From: Oreohelix idahoensis
Lineage: Eukaryota > Mollusca > Gastropoda > Stylommatophora > Oreohelicidae
Assembly (NCBI GenBank): GCA_024509875.1
Contig: JAMPIV010009906.1
Span: 266,501-330,500, forward strand
Direction of reading: 5' to 3'
DNA length: 64,000 nt
Every line of letters begins with the position of its first letter. Positions within the stretch are counted from its first letter, which is position 1. Shown one piece after another: positions 56,063 to 64,000 of this stretch. The notes beneath the pieces were generated by a model. It was not told the origin of the DNA and made no database searches. It worked only from the letters and a program-made list of their open reading frames with translations. A program made the translations under genes and the position numbers.

Positions 56063-57745
56063 GAAGAACAAGGAAAGATGTGTGACAGAAGTAATATTGA
56101 AATATACAGTACCTGACCTCTGTAACGTACGAAAACAAGAGATTGAAAAAAATTAACGTATTTACAGGATAGTGTAAGAAGAAAAATGACTGAAGAATAC
56201 ACCATATACACAGAACGCCAAAGAGGGAATATAACACACAACCAATAACAAACTGCACGTAAACAACTAATGTCAACATGCACACTTTATTCGTGAAGGG
56301 CAATACAACTGATCCTGCCCACAGGATAGGACCCCTTCTAAGAATAAATAGAGCAAAATCCTACAGATGAAATCAAAACACAAATAAATAACATAATCGT
56401 CACGTCCAACAACAACACTGAAATAATGAATGCCAAGGGAAGCCTATAGAGCAATCTGGACAAATAAATGAATTAAGGCCTTAGAATGATGAATCAAAAC
56501 AAACTAAGATTACGTAGCTTTTTTTCTGGTGCACTGAAATGGCAGGCTATGGCAATAAACTGATCTGATCTGTTGTCTCCAAGTCACCTCTGCAGCAGTA
56601 ACTTTGAGAAGTCCAAATTCTACAACAATTCCTGTCAGGAATATGTTAATACACACTTAGTATATAATTTAAGCTCTTAGAATCTAACTCAAATGGACGA
56701 CAGAACTAGAGAGAAAGATGTCAGCTAGGATTCACACAGTTATAAGTAACGTAGATATAAGTAATGTGTAAGGCCGATAGGAATAGCACAGCTAAAGGTA
56801 TTGTCGATATTACAATTAATTATAAATGTAGTCTAATCTAAACCTACATCACATATAAACATGCAAACAAAGACAGAGTGAAAATTAATTACAGTAGAAC
56901 AGCAACACTGAAGATGAGGTAGAAAATAAGTGGTATTATTACAAGAAGAAAACAGCAGAAGTAATGCGAAGAATGTGAAAACAGAAGTACTCAGTATATG
57001 AGAAAAACTACTGATTTCTTAGGAAATACACTGTTAGCACTAAATAACATCAAAATTACCCTTTAAACTAGAAACTTAGTAAACACTTTACTAGAACATT
57101 AGCCTATTAGAGCACGAAAGAATGTTACGTAACTTTCTTAAACGAATAACAACAAAATAAATTCTAATTAAGCTGTATCTGAAGAAATTATGGCAAAAAC
57201 TAATTGTTCACGAAACAACTACATAATACTTATATCCCAAGCGTGTAGATATGTTTATAATGTCTTCAGCCAGTCCCAAGGTTGATGAAATATGAAGACT
57301 CTCACACACACAGCACGGAACAAAACACTCAGTTCAGATTCTGCAGCGCCCCCGGCTACACAGATAGTGAAAAACCAAGCACTTGTTTTCCACTTCACAC
57401 ACAGCAACACGACAGCTTCATAGCTTTCACAGCTTTCACAGATCCTCTTCTTCTGGTCATCATAGATTCTCCTGGTCACAACACACTGTTTCACAACCCC
57501 AGCAAACGATGTAAACAGACTTGTAAGGCAGCATTCCTATAACACACTGTTTATTCGGTAGCACACACGTACCGTTGACAACTGACCTAGATTTGAACAG
57601 TGTCGAATCGTCTGGTTATTGTAAAGTTGTTACACTTCGCTGCGTTGAAAAACAAACCATCGGCTGCTGACCTAATGACCTCAGATTACTTCAACGCTGT
57701 ACAGCCCTGGGTTCACTTGTAACATCCAAATAGACGAGCCCTCAA
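56063..57745 (-). other. Element C leader, no gene
   Basis: Between the element C 5' LTR and gag, together with 53428-53653. No coherent ORF. The PBS-like TGAGGGCTCGTC lies at about 57733-57744 on the minus strand, next to the LTR. A leader of about 1.9 kb is long and may hide an older insertion. Confidence 0.5.
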
Positions 57746-58020
57746 TGTGACGAGTAGGGTGTATGTAGGTGGATGTGGACGATTAGACAGACAACATTTC
57801 TACACCTCTCGTATAGCTCATTGCCCAAGGAATAACTCCAACAGCCTGTATCAGTCTCCACTAATGTATTAAATTCACAAATAAATCACAATGGACGCAG
57901 GGCCATTACAAATAATGTAGACCTCATCAATTCCGAGTATTCTCTAAGCACTCTGCTTCCCGGAATCACTACACACAGCAACTAGAATTCTTCATAAACA
58001 ACTACTGCAACATCCACCCT

Positions 58021-59321
58021 TGATAAAAGTTATTTGTGAATTTCTGATAAAACTCAATTTAATATTTGGTGATTGCGTGAGTGGGTGGTGTACCGTGTTA
58101 GGAACAATCACTCACAACACAGGTACGCACGTAGAAGTCATAGATGGTTATAACGGCAGGTGTACTGTTAACGAATGTTTAATACACCACGACACGTCAC
58201 GTTAATACAGAATACACAGTTATAGTCAAACTACAAGTTATAGCAATACAATAATAAAGTACTTCTCACATCTCAGAATCATGCAGATACTACAATATCC
58301 ATGACCTCTTTAAAGATACTCCTCAACTCAGCGCTATCCACCTGTCCTCACATTAGCGCTATAATATTCTAAATATGGCCTCCTCACCGATAGCAAACGG
58401 ACATCATCGCCGTGCTACTGCATCACTATGGTATCCTCCAGATACTCCTCCTGCGCTATAAAATATAATAATGGATCCGTAAATATGGCCTCCTCACAGA
58501 TAGCAAACGGCTCACATCATCGCCGTGCTACTGCATAAATAGCATCCTCAAGATACTCTCCTGTGCTATAAGATATAATGCTGGATCCGTAAATATGGCC
58601 TCCTCACAGACAGCAAACGGCTCACATCATCGCCGTGCTACTGCATAAATAGCATCCTCAAGATACTCTCCTCACATAAGCGCTGTCATAATCTAATGAG
58701 TCCTACCAGCAATTTCTCACACGACTCCATACCTGGCAGTCTGCAATAATCTCGCCTTTACTCATCTTAGCGCTATTATATGACATGTGTAAGTTAATGG
58801 ATCCTTATCAAAATATTCACAATACTGCTCACCCAGCAGTTTGCAATAATATCACTTATCAACATGTCTTCACATAACACAATTATCCTCTATCAGGAAA
58901 TAATGGCCTTACACAAATCATGGCCTCTTATATTCAGCACTGTACAGGCTTACTATCAAGAACACACACTATCGGGCGACCTCTCCAGATCGATGCCCAA
59001 AACTCACTGCCCACGGGAATACACATCTTCCCCCTAAAACAGCTACGAGACCCGGCTGTTCAAAAAACACCACTCAGTCTCACTACTTGCACGGGCTAGC
59101 CACAAATAGCTAAACACCCGTATCTCAAAACAGTTCGGAGTGAACAAACCTCCACAATTGAACTGACTAGCGTTCACACGCTTTGTAACCTTACTTCTAC
59201 TATTACAATTTAACATAACATTAAAGACAATCACGTCTTCAAGCAATGACAACCCATAATCTAATCTGCTCACCTAATATTTTCCAGATCACGTCCCCTT
59301 CCATTAAAATTACTGGTAACA
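58021..59321. mobile_element. Putative solo LTR inside element C right LTR
   Basis: A 1,301-bp insert beginning TGATAAAAGT and ending TGGTAACA, flanked by ACCCT at 58016-58020 and 59322-59326. It has TG...CA ends and a 5-bp duplication, but no coding sequence and no terminal inversion beyond TG/CA. It contains a tandem repeat. No partner copy in this window. Confidence 0.72.
58370..58690. repeat. ~111-bp tandem repeat in solo LTR
   Basis: Three copies of ATGGCCTCCTCAC...AGCAAACGG...CATCATCGCCGTGCTACTGCAT, starting near 58374, 58484 and 58595. Copies two and three are almost identical, and copy one is diverged. Confidence 0.8.
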
Positions 59322-59646
59322 ACCCTTCTCTGCTCTACACTCTCTGCTGTCTCCTGTCTACTGTCTGCTCTCTACTAACTCAACACACGTCTAAACCAAC
59401 ACACTCCTCCCGCCGACTGCCCCTTTCATGCCTATTCCCTAAAACCCGTGAAACCCTTTCACGCTCCACTGATCTTCATTCACGCCTAACAAAAGCTAAC
59501 AGCTTGTCTCAAGCAACGCTCACAACCCTATAGCTAAATTATTACCATGCACGCATTCCCAGCTCACAACAACTCACATGACTAATAAACTCCCGCTGGA
59601 GCATGGGAACATTCACACATACAAAATAGCCTCAAAACACTCCGTG

Positions 59647-59815
59647 TTCTAAGTAACTGTTTGTATATCTTCTTTCATTCAAAGTTACAATGCAGGTAGT
59701 AAATTTAGAGAAACCAAATTCTAAATCTAATACCATCCTTTTATCAATGGCTAGAGTCAGAGATACATATGATAATTTAGAAATATTTATGAATGGCATG
59801 AAAGCTCAGATAGAG
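59647..59815 (+). repeat. 169-bp direct duplication flanking element C (right copy)
   Basis: Begins immediately after the right LTR of C, which is 3 nt short (ends CCGTG, lacking ACA). The orphan gene continues uninterrupted from here. Confidence 0.85.
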
Positions 59816-60836
59816 TCACTAAAATATTTAGAGTGGGATGGTAAACAAGTTGTTGTTTTCTTATTCGGGGATTATTTCCTTGTTTTGCTGGAGACACCAC
59901 AGACATGGGTATATTCCTTGAGCTCCAGACAAACCAAACATTTTCACCAAAGACATCCAGATTGCATACAACTTGCAAACCAAGAAGTTTGGCCATGTTG
60001 ATAAGAGATTACAATAGATATATGAAATATGGGAAAGGGAATAAAAGGCAAGTGGCACATTATCATAATTGTTTACACAAACCAATGTTAGAGATTGAAA
60101 TTGAAAATGTAGCTCCTCCTTACCTTCATATTTTATTAGGCATTGTTTTGAAACACCACAGACTTCTAGAACAGGTAGCTGATACAATAGACGCAAAGAT
60201 ATTTGAGAATTCGCAAGAGATACATGCAAACATTAGTACTTTTAAGAACTTGAAGAGATTTAGTAGGAACTGGAAATAGGCAGAAGAATTAGGAGCTAAA
60301 ATTGAATTTTTCAGGTAGGTATTGAACTTTGTGAGGATAAGGAGGAGACAGATAATTTTAAAGTTAGACTTGAAAATGCACAAGATGCGCTGGCCAAACT
60401 TCAGTTTCAAGATCTATGTACTAGGTCTGGTCCAGTTTGCTCACACTTGGACAAGGTACTAGCCAAACACAAAATCATACAACAGGCTTATAATAGCAGA
60501 GCATTTATAGGGAATCACTGCCACAGATATCTCACACAAAAAGTTTATAAAGATCTTACAAGAGCAATCATTACACAAACACTGAAAATTACAGACAGAC
60601 AAGATATAACTAACATAGCTTTTATTGCCCAAGAACAATTCAACTCACTGAAAGAAGCATTTGAGAAAGTACACAACAAAATATCACACAGTAAACCAAT
60701 TAGTAAAGTATCAATAACAGCATCGATAGAGACTTATATGTCTTTGTTCAGAAAGCTATTCCCCAGTAAGACAATTCATAAACAGCACATATTAGAAAAA
60801 CATTGCGCAGACTGGATCAGAACTCATGATGTATGA
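59690..60836 (+). pseudogene. Second orphan multicopy-type gene, interrupted and partly inverted
   Basis: Plus-strand frames carry VRDTYDNLEIFMNGMKAQIE and WDGKQVVVFLFGDYF. A segment follows whose coding sense is on the opposite strand (59879-59948 minus reads KMFGLSGAQGIYPCLWCLQQ). Plus frames then resume: RDYNRYMKYGKGNKRQ, PPYLHILLGIVLKHHRLLEQ, SGPVCSHLDKVLAKHK, AFIGNHCHRYL and HILEKHCADWI. I recall a family with this motif series as unnamed and multicopy in invertebrates, plausibly TE-encoded. Stops near 60000 and 60279 and the inversion make it a pseudogene. Element C is inserted in its 5' part. Function unknown. Confidence 0.6.
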
Positions 60837-60856
60837 TTGAGATAATTGTTAGCTCT

Positions 60857-61631
60857 CATGTTTTGGGGACAATTGGGTTTGTTATTTTAAGGTTATAAAT
60901 GTGGACATGCAATTTAAACTTTCAATAATTAATGTTTGACGCATGAAACCAAAACAAAACTTTGATATCCATTTTCTGCAGGTTTTCTACTTTTGATTTC
61001 TGTAATTTGTTATGCATGTTGATTGTGACCGTTTTAGTGTAAATTGAATTAGAAACAAACCATAACAAAATGTAAAAAAAAAACCCTAAATCTTACACTA
61101 TTTCAGACTATTATATCTTCTGTTCTAATTGTGATAAAATGTTTGTTCTTGTTCTAAAATTTACTCTAACATTTCTAGTCTAGCTTTACGCAAAATTAAA
61201 GCCGGTATTTATAATAACAAAGTAGCATAAAAGCAATTCAAACATGTTTTGGGGACCATTGGGTGTGTTATTTTAAGGTAATAAATGTGGACTTGCAATT
61301 TAAACTTTCAATAATTAATGTTTGACGCATGAAACCAAAACAAATCTTTGATATCCATTTTCTGCAGGTTTTCTACTTTTGATTTCTGTAATTTGTTATG
61401 CATGTTGACTGTGACCGATTTAGTGAAAATTGTATATAAACAAACCCTAACAAAATATAAAAAAAAAACGTAAATTTTACACTATTTCAGACTATTATAT
61501 CTTCTGTTCTAATTGTGATAAAATGTTTGTTCTTGTTCTAAAATTTACTCTAACATTTCTAGTCTAGCTTTACGCAAAATTAAAGCCGGTATTTATAATA
61601 ATAAAGTAGCCTAAAAGCATTAATTAAGCCC
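60857..61631. repeat. 388-bp tandem duplication
   Basis: Copies at about 60857-61244 and 61245-61631 (CATGTTTTGGGGAC...). They differ by point changes and small indels. Non-coding, directly downstream of the orphan gene. Confidence 0.85.
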
Positions 61632-61744
61632 TATCAAAAGTAAACATCGCCACATGTTTTTCCCATTAGGAAGCTGACCACGTGACCTCTGTCAAGTGGG
61701 CTATAAATAGCGCGGTCGGGGAAAAAGGGGAAATAACTAAAAGA

Positions 61745-62240
61745 TCGCCCGCAAACAGCCGTGCCTGGCTCTTTGTTTCCCATGCTTGTCGTGGTAGCCC
61801 ATCTTCTCCCATTCTGCAGACATGGCCAAACCATCTTGTTCGGACTGTTTTACTTGGGTAAAAAGAAAAAAAACCTGGGGTCTGCAGGGGGTGGGTTTTT
61901 AGGACTTGACGTATCGTCTGGTTGCAGACCATGTCTCTTCTTGTTACTTCAACCACCTTCCTCAGATACCTCATTTCTGAGGTTTGGATCTGGCTTTTGT
62001 GGGTTGTAGTCATTGCCCATGACTCGCATCCATATGTCAAGACTGGGACATAGGTGGAGCGGTATACAGCCATCTTCATTTTCTTTACAACCTCTCTCTT
62101 GCTGAGGAATCCTCGATTTATGGCCTGAAAAAGTCTCCCAGCTGCTGCTTTTCGAGTGGCCAACTCTTCTTTGATGCCTCCCTTTCGGTCTATAATAGCT
62201 CCGAGATATCTGGGTCTAATCGACAGTAATCCAAGCAAAG
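61745..62240 (-). pseudogene. LINE RT C-terminal fragment
   Basis: Minus-strand RPRYLGAIIDRKGGIKEELA, RSTYVPVLTYGCESWAM, MRYLRKVVEVTRRDMV and TRWFGHVCRMGEDGLPR, the C-terminal part of an R1/CR1-like LINE ORF. Truncated at both ends, with a short extra segment near 61850. Confidence 0.78.
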
Positions 62241-62395
62241 GAATATGATGATGATGTACAGTTAATGGCCAAGAGGGATAATGACATAAGCTAGTAGTGG
62301 CAACTGAAAAAAAAAAATATCTAAAATTGAGCATTATGTATACTCTAATTAATAGTTATAATCATTCAGACGTTTAATAGGAAATTCGTATCCAT

Positions 62396-62664
62396 TTTTT
62401 TTTTTTAACCAGCGGCACTTGGGCTTTCAGCCCTTCGGCCCAATGACATGTCATTGCGAGGCTGGGGAACCTGAGGACTTTCCTTCCAACCCGGTCAGGA
62501 GTTTCGCTCCTTCCCATCCACAGAGGGTTTATTACAGGAGCCGTTCAGGCTATTCAGTCAAATTTCCGGCCGTAAACATTTCTTCAAACGCTGACGCCCG
62601 GGTTTGAACGATGAACACCTGGTCGCCAGTACAACGCCGAAGCCATTACACCAGCGAGGCTCCT
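62396..62664 (-). mobile_element. tRNA-derived SINE with 12-bp TSD
   Basis: A minus-strand element with head at 62664 and T-run (A-tail on its own strand) at 62396-62406. On the minus strand the A box TGGTGTAATGG lies at 62653-62643 and the B box GTTCAAACCC at 62609-62600. The duplication ATTCGTATCCAT lies at 62384-62395 and 62665-62676. Complete and fairly young. Its body contains a hairpin-like GGGCCGAAGGGCTGAAAGCCC. Confidence 0.88.
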
Positions 62665-62676
62665 ATTCGTATCCAT

Positions 62677-63360
62677 ACATTGAAGTGGGAAAAAAAGTTA
62701 ATCGCACACAACGCACAAACCAAAAAATTCTGGAATAGTTAGTTTGAATGAAAAAAGTGTAATGCCTTGTGGCATTTATATGAAAACCAATTTTATTTAA
62801 AAATTAAACAAACCGACGATTTAACAATTTATTCAACGACTAAAATTTTCTAACATTGTTATTTCTAAAAATTACTTGTAAAGTATTATTTCTTATTTAC
62901 TTTCCTCTTGTTCGTTTTTTTTTATCTCCTAACGTTTTGTGGTCTGGTTATTTTAATATGAACGCGTCTACAAAGCGTTTAGTTTGCTGTTTGGAGTAGA
63001 AAAAAACCTGACAGTAGAAAATTTTTTCGCAGACGCCTGGATAGAGTTTCGCTGTTTTCACTATGTAAATTTTTATCGAATGAAAGCATGTGTTATTCTC
63101 CTGTGTTCCGCGTAACAAAATTTTGGGTTGGTAAGTACAGCATCAGTAACATCACACTTCTCTTTGTTGAGGCCGTTGTCTTGTTGGTTTATGAGTCTTA
63201 ACAGTTTCCTCTAGAAACCTGGTAGCGTCACGCTCGTCTACCAAACTATAGGGCCTAAATGGGTAGGCCTACTTGAGACTGCTCTTGAGTTAGGGAAAGC
63301 AAGTGCATCGAGGACGGGAACTGGTCATCCCACCTCATAAAGCTGGACCGTGTAAGTCTC
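62677..63360. other. No recognised feature
   Basis: AT-rich, short chance ORFs only. Confidence 0.4.
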
Positions 63361-63720
63361 TAACACTTCAATGCCCTATGGCAGTAACTGCTATCATCAT
63401 TACCGTTTTTGCTCCGGGGGCATGAGGTCACGACTGCAGCTGATCTTGTTGCAGGAAGCCAGCACCAAAACATTCATGTGCTCATGCAATTCTTCTCTGC
63501 TTCTTCTTCCGTCCTTAGCCAACGACCGGCAAAGCAGTCAGTGGCCATTACGCCTAGTGACGTCTTAAGGGCAACAGCGAATAGATTTTCTTTGCCGTTG
63601 TTCCCATCACGCCTAATGGCGTCTTTAGGGCAACGACAAATCAATCCGTTTGTCATTGTTTCCGTAATCAAAGTGACTGGCAAACGGGTGATCAGCCCGT
63701 TGGGGCTCATGCAATAGGCC
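63361..63720. repeat. Unclassified repeat with ~60-bp internal duplication
   Basis: 63375-63412 matches about 29795-29836. A unit CATnACGCCTAnTGnCGTCTTnAGGGCAAC occurs twice, at about 63547 and 63606. Minus-strand ORFs here have no recognised family. Probably part of an unclassified interspersed repeat. Confidence 0.45.
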
Positions 63721-64000
63721 TAGTATTTTCTGTAGCCCTTTGGGTAAAGGGGAAGGATAGAAGAACAAGGTTTGCCCGAACGTTATCTATACGGATAAGT
63801 AACCATATTACTTCGACACATTGCAAAACACCCACTATTAAACTAAACAAAATCCAACTAAAATGAATGACAAATATCCATTTCAACATCTTATAGGTTA
63901 CAATTATGATAGGCCTATATAATGCCGCAAATTTATAATTCCATAATAAATCATTCTCATAAAATTTATGTTACGTGCAAACACACCTCTCTACATGCAA
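63721..64000. other. No recognised feature
   Basis: AT-rich DNA to the window end. No ORF of note. Confidence 0.4.

Larger units (their letters stand above)
38703..59646 (-). mobile_element. Element C: Gmr1-like Ty3/gypsy, host of D, E and a solo LTR
   Basis: Minus-strand LTR retrotransposon. The left LTR (38703-39299) is intact. The right LTR starts at 57746 and ends at 59646, split by a solo LTR. Without D and E the internal part is about 6.75 kb: leader, gag with two CCHC knuckles, protease (DTG), integrase, RT, RNase H. Integrase precedes RT. The PBS lies near 57725-57744 and the polypurine tract at 39300-39315. The LTRs differ at roughly ten positions in ~600, so C is older than D and E. 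Confidence 0.88.
57746..59646 (-). repeat. Element C 5' LTR (right copy), split by a solo LTR
   Basis: 57746-58020 and 59322-59646 together align to the left LTR. The last three bases (ACA) are missing at the outer edge. Confidence 0.88.

Noticed and set aside
58370..58690. CRISPR-like array
   Set aside because: The repeats are ~111-bp tandem units with no unique spacers, inside an LTR-type insert in eukaryotic DNA.

Overview
This 64-kb window is metazoan nuclear DNA, most likely invertebrate. It shows no bacterial-style operons, and it is packed with non-LTR retrotransposons, Ty3/gypsy-type LTR retrotransposons, tRNA-derived SINEs and one TIR-bounded DNA element. I found no ordinary host gene. 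One orphan protein family near the left end is, as I recall it, multicopy in arthropods, but the phylum cannot be fixed from the sequence.

Layout. 1-8687: a decayed Tx1/L1-type LINE (+), with a ~2.1-kb DNA element with ~91-bp inverted termini in ORF1 and a truncated RTE-like LINE in ORF2. 8688-26843: LTR element A, whose internal ORF carries TQTEN repeats and three DEK_C-like domains. Nested in A is element B (14940-23530, minus, 2.4-kb LTRs, 5-bp TSD), a Gmr1-like Ty3/gypsy deletion derivative. 27388-29600: a minus-strand LINE 3' end split by a tandem plus inverted SINE array that has its own 15-bp TSD. 29873-31446: an RTE-like LINE with an open RT ORF. 31473-34990: further LINE pieces, including an I-type LINE whose RNase H domain is split by a 2.0-kb solo LTR. 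36380-37700: more LINE fragments. 38703-59646: element C (minus, Gmr1-like domain order), containing element D (42034-51319, plus, 2.3-kb LTRs), element E (53658-56058, minus, a pol-deleted gag/IN fusion) and a solo LTR inside its own right LTR. 59690-60836: a second orphan multicopy-type gene with a small inversion. 60837-64000: a 388-bp tandem duplication, a LINE fragment, a tRNA-derived SINE with a 12-bp TSD, and unassigned DNA.

How the parts relate. Five insertions (into LINE ORF2, into the I-type LINE RNase H, into the C integrase, and two into LTR or leader DNA) have clean target duplications. Three of these leave the interrupted reading frame continuous when the insert is ignored, which orders the events: A before B, and C before D, E and the solo LTR. 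B, C and D place integrase before reverse transcriptase, the order described for Gmr1-like Ty3/gypsy elements. The most notable point is that B and D share an integrase whose DDE catalytic core is absent and replaced by the same ~120-residue basic, unrecognised domain. The second is the triple DEK_C-like ORF inside LTR element A. The third is the linkage of the arthropod orphan family to inverted termini.
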